61,277 nucleotides of DNA, taken from positions 1-61,277 of the forward strand of contig URAV01000020.1 in assembly GCA_900545915.1 (NCBI GenBank), read 5' to 3'. The notes under the pieces were generated by a model that worked only from the letters and a program-made list of their open reading frames with translations, was not told the DNA's origin and ran no database searches. The stretch is from an uncultured Porphyromonadaceae bacterium. GTDB lineage: Bacteria; Bacteroidota; Bacteroidia; Bacteroidales; Coprobacteraceae. The position numbers were made by a program, and so were the translations under genes. This document shows, in pieces, positions 43,846 through 53,724 of this stretch. The first letter of the stretch is position 1; each line of letters starts with the position of its first letter.

Positions 43846-46800
43846 ATGAAAATAAACGATTATTATTGTATTTATTTACTGTCATTATTACGAAAATGGC
43901 GGTTCGTATATATGTTTTTTCTTGTTTTGTTATCCTGTGTTTCTGTTTATGCTCAGCAAAACCGTAATATTTCGGGAAAAGTAATGGATGAGAAAGGGGA
44001 AATGCTGCCCGGTGTCAGTATTATGTTAAAGGGAACTTCCCGAGGAACGATGAGTGATGCGAATGGAGCTTTTTCTATTTCTGTGTCTTCTGATACTTCG
44101 GTTTTGATATTTTCGTTTGTCGGTTATGAATCTCAAGAAATCCCTGTGAAAAAAAATAAGCAGTTGCGGGTTATTATGACCGAAGATGTGCGTCAATTGA
44201 ATGAAGTCGTAGTAATGGGATATGGATCTTTTTCCCGAAAAGATGTGACCGGATCTGTTGCGAAAGTAGACATGGACGAGCTGTCAACCATTCCGGTATC
44301 TTCTTTTAGCGAGGCTTTGGAAGGTCGTGTTGCCGGTGTACAGATACAGGCCTCTGACGGGCAACCCGGAGAGACTCCCGGAATATTGATTCGTGGAAAT
44401 AATTCCTTGACTCAAGATAATTCTCCGTTATATGTCGTAGACGGTTTCCCTATGGAAGATTTTGATGCGGCCTCGATAAGTAATGATGATATAGAATCCT
44501 TAAATATTTTGAAAGATGCTTCGGCTACGGCTATTTATGGAGCTCGGGCTGCTAATGGAGTTGTGGTCATAACGACAAAGAAAGGACGGAAAAGTCGCCC
44601 GATTATATCGTTCAGTGCATCGTTGGGCTGGCAAGAAATCAGCAAACAGATGGAGATGATGTCTCCGTATGAGTTTGTTCGTTATAATCTCGAACTAAAA
44701 CCGGATATTACCGAGAGACGCTATTTGTCCGGATGCAATATGACTTTGGACGATTATAAAAATATGAAAGGAATAAATTGGCAAGATGAGATACAGAATG
44801 ATTGTCCTTTGCTGATGACATATAACTTGAGTATAAGAGGCGGTAATGATCGTACGAAATATTCCGTTTCCGGTTCTACTTATAATCAGAATGGAGTTAT
44901 TGATAATTCCGGATATGATCGATATACAGGACGAGTTTCTTTGGATCAACGAATAAATCGCTTTTTCTCTGCCGGATTAAATGCCGGATATACTGAAATG
45001 ACAAAGTTCGGACAAAACCTGGCTACGGGTGATACTGAAAGCAATTCTACGACTTATTTGCTGTATCGTACGTGGGCATATAGGCCGGTAGGAACCGGAG
45101 GCAGCTTGGATATATTGGATGAAATTGTAGATGAGGATAATTTGTCGGCAACTGATGTACGGATCAATCCGGTGCTCTCAAATGCGAATGAGTCGAGAAA
45201 GACCCGGTTAAAGGTCCTTACGACGAACGCTTATTTGGAAGCAAAACCTCTTAGCGGATTGACTATTCGGGTTACAGGTGCTTTGAATAAACGGATGCAA
45301 CGACGAGAAACCTTTAATAATTCGAAAACGACACAAGGAAGTCCTTTGAACAAATTGAATACAAGGGGCCAGTGGGGATCGGTTCTCAATGATGAACGTT
45401 CGGTGTGGAGTAATGAGAATACGATAACTTATAATAAAACATTTTCTGGTGCTCATCATTTAAATGCGGTTGCCGGATTCTCGGTACAAGGAGGAAGAAA
45501 CACGACTTACGGCTCGTCTGCAATTTTAGTGCCGAATGAAGAATTGGGAATCGACGGTTTAAGTGAGGGAACTCCTTACACGGTAACGTCGGATAATACA
45601 CATTATACTATGGCATCTTTTTTCGGACGTGTAAATTATAGTTTATATTCGAGATATTTATTTACGTTTACATTCCGAGGAGACGGATCTTCTCGATTTG
45701 CGCCTGGAAATCGGTGGGGATATTTTCCGTCAGGTGCATTTGCCTGGAATTTTTCAGAAGAACCGTTTATGAAAAAAGTTTCTTTTATTTCTACCGGTAA
45801 ATTGAGAACAAGTTATGGAGAAACGGGCAATAACAGGGTTTCTGATTTTTCTTATTATCCTTCGATAGGATTGCCTATTGCGAGTTGTTACTCTTTCAAT
45901 AACGGCACTCCAACACATGGCTTTATTCCTTCGGGTATTTCCAACTCCGAATTGAAGTGGGAAAGGACAGGTCAGTTCGATATTGGAGTGGATATCGGAT
46001 TTTTTAGAGATAGAGTACAACTGACGGTCGATTGGTATCAGAAAATTACCCGAGATTTGTTACTATTGGCAGATCTTCCTTATACAATGGGTTTTGAATC
46101 AGCCTATGAAAATGTCGGAAAAATGAGAAACCGAGGATTGGAAATATCTTTGAAAACCGTAAATGTTAAAACTCGGAATTTCCGTTGGGAAAGTGATTTC
46201 AACATAAGTTTTAATCGTAATAAAATATTGTCTCTTACCGGAAATCAACGCAATCTGTATTCTTTTGTTCCTTTGAATACGAACTTTAATAATTCTCCGC
46301 TGTATGTTGCGCAGGTGGGGCAACCGACGGGAATGTTTTTCGGATATGTGTTTGATGGAATTTATCAAGAAGAAGATTTTGACCAGCCTTCACCGGGGAA
46401 ATATATTCTTAAAGATAATGTCCCGACCAACGGAAATGAACGGTCGGTGATACAACCGGGTGATATCAAATATCGAGATTTAAACGGCGATGGAGTTGTC
46501 AATACTTATGATCAGACAATTATCGGTCGGGGGCAACCGTTGCATACCGGAGGTTTTAATAATACATTTACATATAAAGGCTTTTCATTGGGAATATTCT
46601 TAAGTTGGTCTTATGGTAACGATGTTTATAACGCCAATCGTCTTTTTCTCGAAGGAAATGCTCTGGTGGCTACAGATATAAATCAGTATAAAAGTTATGA
46701 AAACAGGTGGACTCCGGAAAATAGAAGCAATAAATATTTTCGGACAGGAGGACAAGGTCCTGCAGGGTATCATTCTTCTCGTGTTCTGGAAGATGGTTCT

Positions 46801-47037
46801 TATCTGCGGTTGCAGAATCTGACTTTCGGGTATAATTTTCCGCGGAAATGGTTGAAGAGGATATATCTCAGTTCTTTAAATTTGAGTTTTACAGCAAGAA
46901 ACTTAGTGACATTTACGGGATATTCGGGGATGGATCCGTCTGTTTCTACAAGAAGCAGTATTTTGACACCTTCATTCGATTATTCGGCCTATCCTTCGGC
47001 TAAATCATTTATGTTCAGTTTGAAAACGACATTTTGA
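43846..47037 (+). CDS. SusC-like TonB-dependent outer-membrane transporter
   Basis: Imports oligosaccharides across the outer membrane with TonB energy, forming the barrel of a SusCD 'pedal bin' complex. The 1,063 residues have an unusually long N-terminal extension before the signal core (VYMFFLVLLSCVSVYAQ, ending near residue 37), a carboxypeptidase-like domain (NISGKVMDEKGEMLPGVSIM, residues 41-115), the TonB box region (LNEVVVMGYGS, about 118-128), the plug (SEALEGRVAGVQIQ, SPLYVVDGFPMEDF) and a 22-strand barrel ending FSLKTTF. The C-terminal Phe is typical. The next gene, SusD, follows after 20 bases. Confidence 0.96.
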   Translation: MKINDYYCIYLLSLLRKWRFVYMFFLVLLSCVSVYAQQNRNISGKVMDEKGEMLPGVSIMLKGTSRGTMSDANGAFSISVSSDTSVLIFSFVGYESQEIPVKKNKQLRVIMTEDVRQLNEVVVMGYGSFSRKDVTGSVAKVDMDELSTIPVSSFSEALEGRVAGVQIQASDGQPGETPGILIRGNNSLTQDNSPLYVVDGFPMEDFDAASISNDDIESLNILKDASATAIYGARAANGVVVITTKKGRKSRPIISFSASLGWQEISKQMEMMSPYEFVRYNLELKPDITERRYLSGCNMTLDDYKNMKGINWQDEIQNDCPLLMTYNLSIRGGNDRTKYSVSGSTYNQNGVIDNSGYDRYTGRVSLDQRINRFFSAGLNAGYTEMTKFGQNLATGDTESNSTTYLLYRTWAYRPVGTGGSLDILDEIVDEDNLSATDVRINPVLSNANESRKTRLKVLTTNAYLEAKPLSGLTIRVTGALNKRMQRRETFNNSKTTQGSPLNKLNTRGQWGSVLNDERSVWSNENTITYNKTFSGAHHLNAVAGFSVQGGRNTTYGSSAILVPNEELGIDGLSEGTPYTVTSDNTHYTMASFFGRVNYSLYSRYLFTFTFRGDGSSRFAPGNRWGYFPSGAFAWNFSEEPFMKKVSFISTGKLRTSYGETGNNRVSDFSYYPSIGLPIASCYSFNNGTPTHGFIPSGISNSELKWERTGQFDIGVDIGFFRDRVQLTVDWYQKITRDLLLLADLPYTMGFESAYENVGKMRNRGLEISLKTVNVKTRNFRWESDFNISFNRNKILSLTGNQRNLYSFVPLNTNFNNSPLYVAQVGQPTGMFFGYVFDGIYQEEDFDQPSPGKYILKDNVPTNGNERSVIQPGDIKYRDLNGDGVVNTYDQTIIGRGQPLHTGGFNNTFTYKGFSLGIFLSWSYGNDVYNANRLFLEGNALVATDINQYKSYENRWTPENRSNKYFRTGGQGPAGYHSSRVLEDGSYLRLQNLTFGYNFPRKWLKRIYLSSLNLSFTARNLVTFTGYSGMDPSVSTRSSILTPSFDYSAYPSAKSFMFSLKTTF

Positions 47038-47057
47038 AACTTTAAATTTAGAATAGT

Positions 47058-48647
47058 ATGAAATATAAATATTATATTCTTGTAGCCTGTCTTTCGGCTT
47101 TTTTATCATCATGTTCAGATTTTTTGGATACAGAGCCGGATGATTTTTTGTCGTTGACTTATTACGAAACGGAGGATCAGTTGGAATATGCATTAGCCGG
47201 TGTTTATGATATTTTGGGAAATACGGCTTTCTATGGTCAGCAGTATATCTGTCGTATGGGAAATGAGGCTGATGAAGGTTATTTTAACCGGGAAGAGGTA
47301 ATGGAAGGTCCTCAAGTATATAATTTTTCTACTTCCGATAATATAGTACAAGGACTGTGGAAAATTTTGTATGATGGAATTAATCGAGCCAATCTTGTAT
47401 TAGCGAGCCTTGAACAGAAACCTGCTGTCGATCCTTTATTGGCAGACCGGATAAAGGGCGAAACTCTTTTTTTGAGAGCATATTATTATTTTATTTTAGT
47501 AGAACATTGGGGCGATGTTCCTTTGATATTGTCTCCTACTGTTGATCTCAAAAATAAAGAAGTCGGGAGAACTCCTTCGGAAAAGGTATATGAACAGATT
47601 ATCGGAGATATGGATTTGGCTGAAGATTTGGTTCAGTCGGCTACGGAAGCAGGATTCGGCGGTCGGGTCACGAAATCTGCGGTACGAGGTATTTTAGCTC
47701 GGGTTTGTCTGCGTATGGCCGGTAATCCGTTAAATGATGAAAGTCGTTATGCCGAAGCTCGTTCGTGGGCAAAAAAAGTAATAGACGATACAGAATCAGG
47801 TCATCGTTTACATCCGGATTATAGTCAGGTATTCATCAATTATGCACAGGATAAATATGACATAAAAGAGAGTATTTGGGAAGTGGAGTTTTGGGGTAAT
47901 GCCCAAAATTCTTATCGTGAGACGGGGCGTGTCGGAGCTTGGCTGGGTTTGCGTAGTGAGAGCGAGGAAATGGGGTTGGCCTATGGGCATATAAGTGCTA
48001 CAGCATATCTTTACCGTTTATATGATACGGGTGATTTGCGAAGAGATTGGGCAATCGCACCTTATACATACGGTAAGGACGGCTCTCATATTCCGCGTCC
48101 GGAAGCCGTAGGTTTTGATGCATGGAAACGTTATTGCGGTAAATGGCGTCGGGAATATGAGACTGTTTATCCGAGAGCGAATAATGCTACTTCACAAAAC
48201 TTTCCGTTGTTGCGTTATTCCGATGTCTTATTAATGTTTGCTGAAGCTGATAATGCTGTAAATCATGGCCCTACTCAGGAGGCTTATAATGCTATAAATC
48301 TTGTGCGTCGCAGGGCTTTCGGGTTATTGGATGTAAACGGTAAAACCGATCTGACACAACCGGAATCCTGTGATTTATCAGGACTCAATGAGACATCTTT
48401 CCAAGAGGAAATTATGAATGAACGTTCTCGGGAGCTATGTTTTGAGGCATTGCGAAAACAAGATCTTATCCGATGGGGTAAGCTTGTCGAAAATATGAAA
48501 AATATAGAAAATTTGATCGATATGGAATATAGCGGGCAATTTTTTGTATTAGCTTTCCGGAATGTATCACAAAGGCATCTTTTGTTCCCTATTCCGGCAC
48601 GAGAAATGATTTTAAATAAAAAGTTGACTCAAAATCCTCAATGGTAA
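47058..48647 (+). CDS. SusD-like surface glycan-binding lipoprotein
   Basis: Lid of the SusCD importer, binding the glycan at the cell surface. 529 residues with a lipoprotein signal (ACLSAFLSSCSDFLDTEP). SusD hallmarks are the N-terminal TPR-like helices (YYETEDQLEYALAGVYDIL), RIKGETLFLRAYYYFILVEHWGDVPLI, and the C-terminal NLVRRRAFG, RSRELCFEALRKQDLIRWGK and HLLFPIPAREM. Spacing to SusC (20 bases) and the overlap with the next gene show one operon. Confidence 0.95.
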   Translation: MKYKYYILVACLSAFLSSCSDFLDTEPDDFLSLTYYETEDQLEYALAGVYDILGNTAFYGQQYICRMGNEADEGYFNREEVMEGPQVYNFSTSDNIVQGLWKILYDGINRANLVLASLEQKPAVDPLLADRIKGETLFLRAYYYFILVEHWGDVPLILSPTVDLKNKEVGRTPSEKVYEQIIGDMDLAEDLVQSATEAGFGGRVTKSAVRGILARVCLRMAGNPLNDESRYAEARSWAKKVIDDTESGHRLHPDYSQVFINYAQDKYDIKESIWEVEFWGNAQNSYRETGRVGAWLGLRSESEEMGLAYGHISATAYLYRLYDTGDLRRDWAIAPYTYGKDGSHIPRPEAVGFDAWKRYCGKWRREYETVYPRANNATSQNFPLLRYSDVLLMFAEADNAVNHGPTQEAYNAINLVRRRAFGLLDVNGKTDLTQPESCDLSGLNETSFQEEIMNERSRELCFEALRKQDLIRWGKLVENMKNIENLIDMEYSGQFFVLAFRNVSQRHLLFPIPAREMILNKKLTQNPQW

Positions 48648-49618
48648 TGGAAAAAATAAGTATAAATCTAAAAGAGATATTTAGAGCCTCTGTATATATC
48701 GGTTCATTGTTTTGGGGGCTGATTGGGGTAACTGCTTGTGATCCTCAGATGGAATTGAGCGGTGATGTAGAAGATTTTACGGTTACATTGCTTACGCCTA
48801 AAATAAAGGCCGGCGAACAGGCTGTATTTGAGTTTACCGGAGATCCTGATATTATTTCTGTATTTACCGGTGAAGTATATAGCGAATATTCTTGTCGAGA
48901 GCATCGTATATTGGAGAGTGGAGATTATAATCTGTCTTTCAGTACAGCGACTAAGTATGGAGTCCAGGAGAATCATTTTTCGATATTGATTTCATCAGAC
49001 TTTAACGGAAACTATTCGGATATATCACATGTGAAAGCTGCTACATGGACTGATATAACCGATCGTTTTACGATAGCTACGGGTAATACGAACGGGACTT
49101 ATGTCAATTCGGGAACTTTAAAGATGAATGAATTTATGGAAGAAGGTAAACCTGTATATATAGGATTACGCTATGTTAATCAGGCTACGGCGATAGCCGG
49201 GGCTTGTCGAACATGGTATGTTCGGGATTTCCAGTTATCGACGAAGACTAATTTATTCGGAGAACAAGTTATTGCTGATATGTCATCAGCAGGGTTTTCA
49301 TTAGTTGATGCCGGAATTGGGGGAGCTTGCCGTTCGACGATTTTATCGGTTATAACATTGCTTGGACCGGCAGGTACTTCATCGCAGGAAGCAAGTGAGA
49401 ATTGGATGATAACAAAACCTTTAGTTCGCCAATCGCAGATAGATTTAGGTCAGGATCGTCCTACACCGTTGAAAGGCATGACCGAGCAACGCTTGTCGGA
49501 GTATAAGTATATTTATAAAGAACCGGGTAAGTATAGAGTGACTTTTGTCGCAACTAATGCCAATGCCGACCGTTCTCAAACTGTTGTGAGAGAAGTAGAA
49601 ATTGAAGTAGAACCTTAA
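48647..49618 (+). CDS. DUF5017-type SusE/F-position lipoprotein
   Basis: Predicted surface lipoprotein of 323 residues (lipobox LIGVTACDPQ) in the position of SusE/SusF-like glycan-binding proteins. The first 100 residues look like an immunoglobulin/PKD fold (DFTVTLLTPKIKAGEQAVFEFTG, YNLSFSTATKYGVQ); the second part (TWTDITDRFTIATG, KPVYIGLRYVNQA, RTWYVRDFQL) matches the DUF5017 family as I remember it. Its ATG shares one base with the SusD stop (TAATG); an in-frame ATG two codons upstream, at 48641, is the alternative. It probably captures the glycan at the cell surface. Confidence 0.8.
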   Translation: MEKISINLKEIFRASVYIGSLFWGLIGVTACDPQMELSGDVEDFTVTLLTPKIKAGEQAVFEFTGDPDIISVFTGEVYSEYSCREHRILESGDYNLSFSTATKYGVQENHFSILISSDFNGNYSDISHVKAATWTDITDRFTIATGNTNGTYVNSGTLKMNEFMEEGKPVYIGLRYVNQATAIAGACRTWYVRDFQLSTKTNLFGEQVIADMSSAGFSLVDAGIGGACRSTILSVITLLGPAGTSSQEASENWMITKPLVRQSQIDLGQDRPTPLKGMTEQRLSEYKYIYKEPGKYRVTFVATNANADRSQTVVREVEIEVEP

Positions 49619-49630
49619 AATCAGACTACT

Positions 49631-52273
49631 ATGAGTATGAATACCATGATAAAAAAAGGTTTTTGTTTAGTATTTGCGTTCTGTTTACCGTTGTCTATAT
49701 TGGCTTTGGATTTAAACGATTTACGTCTTAATTGGTATAATGAGTTGACTGGGTATCCCTATGATCCGGAAGTAATAGAAATTAAAAATAAAATTACCAG
49801 TTTGACTTCGGCCGGAAAAAAGCAGTGGGATGCGATGATTAAAGATTCCGGCAGATCTCGGTTATGGAACGATCTTTCATATGGCAGTTCTGCCGATATA
49901 ACTGAATCGTATGATCGGTTGCAGAGCATGGCTCTGGCTTATAATTTGGACGGATCGGACTTGTATCGGAATGAGCAATTGAAATCGGACATTCTTTCGG
50001 CTTTGGAATGGATGTATATGAATCAGTATAACGAAAGTACCAATGATTCGGGACAAAATTGGTGGGATTATAAAATTGGAGCTCCTCTCAGGTTGAATAA
50101 TGTCATTGTTTTGATGTATGATAATATGCCTCCCGATTTACGGAACAAGTATTTGCTTCCGGTATTTCATTTTTGTCCGGATGTAGGATATTACACAGGT
50201 GCTAATCTGGCGTGGATAGCGACGGTTATTGCTGTACGGGGCATTATTTCCGGTAATGAAACGGATGTTATTTATGCTCGTAATAGTCTGAATCCTTTGT
50301 TTGATTATGTAACTCAAGGTGACGGGTTTTATGAAGACGGTTCGTTTATACAGCACGAACGTCATCCGTACACAGGTGGTTACGGAACATCGTTGTTAGC
50401 TACTTTAACCGACTTGATGATATTATATCATGGTTCTTCTATCGATTTTTCTGAAGAGAATAGAAATGTGGTTTCCGAATGGATATGGAGAGCTTTTGAG
50501 CCTCTTGTATTTCGGGGAGGCATGATGTCTATGGTAAGAGGGCGGGAGATTGCCCGATCTGCTACTACAGACCATAAAAGGGGACGTTCATTGGTACAGA
50601 TTCTGATGCGGTTGCGGTATTTACTTCCTGAAGAGAGTTCTTTGAGGATTGCTTCTTTGGTAAAAGACTGGTTGATTTCTGATAAAACTTTTTCGGATTA
50701 TTATGCGTACATGAATTCTATTCGAGCGATTAAAGAAACAAAAGCGTTGATAGAAAATACCGATATTCCTATACGGGAGGTTTACGAAGTTTATCGTCAA
50801 TTTCCTTGTATGGACAGAGCAGTGCAGCATCGTCCGACGTATGCGGTAGGAATATCCATGTATTCTTCCCGTATATATAATTATGAGAATACCAATCGTG
50901 AGAATATCAGAGGATGGCATAATGCCGATGGTGCAGTTTATTTATATACTCCGGATCAGAACCATTATGAGGGAAATTTTTGGGCAACCGTAAATCCGTA
51001 TCGTATATCAGGAACGACTGTGGCCGAAAATTCTACGGCAAAGGCTAAAACTTTGTCTGAAAAATCATGGGTAGGAGGAGTCGGTATTTCCGGAAAATAT
51101 GGTTGTTCCGGCATGTTCTATGAATCGAAAGATCCGGTGGTGAGTGCTAAAAAATCATGGTTTATGTTTGATGATGAGCTGGTCGCATTAGGTGCCGGCA
51201 TTACAAATAAAAGTCAGGTGAACGTGTGTACTTATATCGATCAGCGAAAATTGGTTTCGGATAACCGAAATGTTTTTACAGTAGACGGTGTAAAGCAAAA
51301 TGCATTATTCGGATCGGATACAGCTCCGTTGAATTTGACCGGTGTTACTTGGGCGCATTTGTCCGGAAAGTATTCTGGAATGGAAGTCGGTTATTATTTC
51401 CCGGAATCTATGGATTTGAAAGCAATACGGCAACAACAAACAGGATCATGGAGAGATATAAATGAAGGTGGTAGTACGGCGGTACAGAAAGATTATTATT
51501 TGACTTTATGGAAAGAGCATGGGAATTGTTCGGATGATACTGATTCGGATGAAAATCGTTATAGTTATGTACTGATCCCGTCGTGTACTACTTCTCAGTT
51601 AAAAAATTACTGTTCCGATCCTGATATAAAAATATTAAGCAATACGTCATCCGTACAAGCAGTAATGGAAAAAACATTGGGGATAATAGGCGCGAATTTT
51701 TGGAACAATTCGACTTCTCAATATGTCGCTATAGATGGTGTTCCTTTTTTATATTGTGATAAAAAGGCTTCGGTTATTGTACGTGAAGGAAAAAACGAGA
51801 TTGAGGTTTCCGTGTCAGATCCGACAATGTTGAATACCGATGAAATTATGATACGGTTGGTTTCTTTGGCTGCCGGATCGATCATAAGAAAAGATGAGCG
51901 GGTAACTGTTCTTTCTTATGAACCTTTGGTTTTGAGTTTTAATGTAAGAGATTTATCGGGGAAAGGGTTGAATGCCGTTTTTCAAAAAAAAGAACTTTCA
52001 TCTGTCGAACGGATACAGACCGATACGGTTTCTTTTGACCTGAAGTATGTTTCTGAGAAAGGAGATATAAATCTTTCGGTATATTCTCCTAAAGAACAAA
52101 AAGCTTTGTTCAGAGTTACGGATATGAATGGGAGATTATTTGTCGAGCGGGAACTGTCTCTTGTTTCCGGAATGGAAAATTATCATCTCCCTTCGAAGTA
52201 TTTCTCTTCAGGGTGTTATCTGCTTTCATTGATTTTATCGGACAGGGTTATCAGTAAAAAATTTATCCGATAG
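49631..52273 (+). CDS. PL8 family polysaccharide lyase with C-terminal sorting-like domain
   Basis: Cleaves uronic-acid glycans by beta-elimination, as hyaluronate, chondroitin and xanthan lyases do. The 880 residues have a signal peptide (GFCLVFAFCLPLSILA), an (alpha/alpha) toroid with catalytic N192 (TGANLAWIA), H242 and Y251 nine residues apart (IQHERHPYTGGYG), and arginines R305/R309 (VRGREIAR), then beta-sandwich domains (from about 410). The H-to-Y spacing matches characterized PL8 enzymes. The end (LFRVTDMNGRLFVEREL, SSGCYLLSLILSDRVISKKF) resembles a type IX sorting domain, as in the gene at 41034. It is closer to the hyaluronate/xanthan lyase look than the second PL8, but specificity is inferred. 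Confidence 0.9.
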   Translation: MSMNTMIKKGFCLVFAFCLPLSILALDLNDLRLNWYNELTGYPYDPEVIEIKNKITSLTSAGKKQWDAMIKDSGRSRLWNDLSYGSSADITESYDRLQSMALAYNLDGSDLYRNEQLKSDILSALEWMYMNQYNESTNDSGQNWWDYKIGAPLRLNNVIVLMYDNMPPDLRNKYLLPVFHFCPDVGYYTGANLAWIATVIAVRGIISGNETDVIYARNSLNPLFDYVTQGDGFYEDGSFIQHERHPYTGGYGTSLLATLTDLMILYHGSSIDFSEENRNVVSEWIWRAFEPLVFRGGMMSMVRGREIARSATTDHKRGRSLVQILMRLRYLLPEESSLRIASLVKDWLISDKTFSDYYAYMNSIRAIKETKALIENTDIPIREVYEVYRQFPCMDRAVQHRPTYAVGISMYSSRIYNYENTNRENIRGWHNADGAVYLYTPDQNHYEGNFWATVNPYRISGTTVAENSTAKAKTLSEKSWVGGVGISGKYGCSGMFYESKDPVVSAKKSWFMFDDELVALGAGITNKSQVNVCTYIDQRKLVSDNRNVFTVDGVKQNALFGSDTAPLNLTGVTWAHLSGKYSGMEVGYYFPESMDLKAIRQQQTGSWRDINEGGSTAVQKDYYLTLWKEHGNCSDDTDSDENRYSYVLIPSCTTSQLKNYCSDPDIKILSNTSSVQAVMEKTLGIIGANFWNNSTSQYVAIDGVPFLYCDKKASVIVREGKNEIEVSVSDPTMLNTDEIMIRLVSLAAGSIIRKDERVTVLSYEPLVLSFNVRDLSGKGLNAVFQKKELSSVERIQTDTVSFDLKYVSEKGDINLSVYSPKEQKALFRVTDMNGRLFVERELSLVSGMENYHLPSKYFSSGCYLLSLILSDRVISKKFIR

Positions 52274-52299
52274 GGAAACTATTATAAAATAAGAAGTCT

Positions 52300-53706
52300 A
52301 TGAGTCGATTTATTTTATTATGTATAACCGGCATTTTGTCTTTCTCTGTTGTTCATGCAGAATTGAAACTTGCATCTCTGTTTTCTGATAATATGGTTAT
52401 TCAGAGAGATTCCTATGTGCCGGTCTGGGGTTTTGCAGATCCGATGACCGAAGTTGCGGTACGAGGATCTTGGTGTAAACAGTGGAGTAGGGTAACTTCT
52501 GATTCGGTGGGTAAATGGAAAGTATATATAAAGACGCCTCCTGCCGGAGGACCATTTTCTATTTGGTGTAAAAGTAAATCCGGTAAGGCAGAAGTGCGGA
52601 ATGTTCTTTCGGGTGAAGTGTGGTTATGTGGAGGTCAGTCGAATATGGAAATGACGGTCAGAGGAAGTTTAAACCAACCTGTTCTACATGCAAATGATAT
52701 TCTTATGGATGCTGAAAATGAACAAATTAGGCTAATACGTATAGCTCGTAATGCACAGTTGGTTACTCAAGATACCTGTAGAGGACAATGGAAAACGGCA
52801 TCTTCCGTATCGATCAGGTATTTTAGTCTTGTCGGTTATTTGTTTGCAAAAACTTTACAAAAACAACTTAAAGTTCCGGTAGGAATGATTGAAACTTCTT
52901 GGGGCGGTTCAGCAATACAGCCGTGGATGAGTAGGGAGAGCTTAGAATCGATGAATATTTCTGTCCCGGATGATTTCCGTAATTTTAAAGTGCATCGTAG
53001 AGCACCCTCTTCTTTATATAATGGAATGGTTGCTCCGATTGCCGGTTTTGGGATACGGGGTTTTCTGTGGTATCAGGGTGAATCGAACGTGGAAGATCCG
53101 AATTTGTATAGAAGATTACTTCCTGAAATGGTAAAAGATTGGCGTAAATCATGGAATAACGATACTTTACCTTTTTATTATGTTCAGGTTGCTCCGTATG
53201 ATTATCCGAATGGGAATGGTGCATTGCTACGAGAGGCGCAGTTGAAAGCATATAAGAATATTCCGTATAGCGGTATGGTTGTCATTACAGATGCCGGAAT
53301 CGAAAAGTGCATTCATCCGTCAAATAAATCTATTGTAGCAAAAAGGTTGGTCTATTGGGCGATGAATCGGACATACGGGAAACGTGCTATAGCCTGTGAT
53401 TTCCCGGAGCTGGATTCTTATGTTGTAAAGGATGGTAAAATGCTACTTCAGTTTAAAAATGCTCCGAACGGACTGACATCGTATAATAAACCGATTACGC
53501 TTTTTGAGGTCGCTGGAGAGGATAGGGTATTTTATCCTGCAAAAGCTGTAATTGGCAAAGAAAAGGGTATTGTAGTTTGGAACGATCAAGTAAAGAATCC
53601 GGTTGCAGTGCGTTATGGATTTAAAAGTTGGATTAAGGGAGAATTATATAGTACGGAGGGGATTCCTGTTCCTTCATTCCGTACAGATAATTGGAATGTT
53701 GAATAA
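52300..53706 (+). CDS. SGNH-type sialate O-acetylesterase family carbohydrate esterase
   Basis: Exported esterase of 468 residues that removes acetyl groups from sugars. The catalytic Ser114 lies in CGGQSNME; oxyanion and other blocks are ETSWGGSAIQPWMS and GFLWYQGESNV; the acid and base are D331 and H339 in TDAGIEKCIHPSNK. The signal peptide is LLCITGILSFSVVHA. Members of this family act on many acetylated glycans, so 'sialate' is only a family name; here, beside two PL8 lyases and no sialidase, it more likely deacetylates the target polysaccharide so that lyases can act. Confidence 0.88.
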   Translation: MSRFILLCITGILSFSVVHAELKLASLFSDNMVIQRDSYVPVWGFADPMTEVAVRGSWCKQWSRVTSDSVGKWKVYIKTPPAGGPFSIWCKSKSGKAEVRNVLSGEVWLCGGQSNMEMTVRGSLNQPVLHANDILMDAENEQIRLIRIARNAQLVTQDTCRGQWKTASSVSIRYFSLVGYLFAKTLQKQLKVPVGMIETSWGGSAIQPWMSRESLESMNISVPDDFRNFKVHRRAPSSLYNGMVAPIAGFGIRGFLWYQGESNVEDPNLYRRLLPEMVKDWRKSWNNDTLPFYYVQVAPYDYPNGNGALLREAQLKAYKNIPYSGMVVITDAGIEKCIHPSNKSIVAKRLVYWAMNRTYGKRAIACDFPELDSYVVKDGKMLLQFKNAPNGLTSYNKPITLFEVAGEDRVFYPAKAVIGKEKGIVVWNDQVKNPVAVRYGFKSWIKGELYSTEGIPVPSFRTDNWNVE

Positions 53707-53724
53707 TTTAATGTAAAGAAAAAT

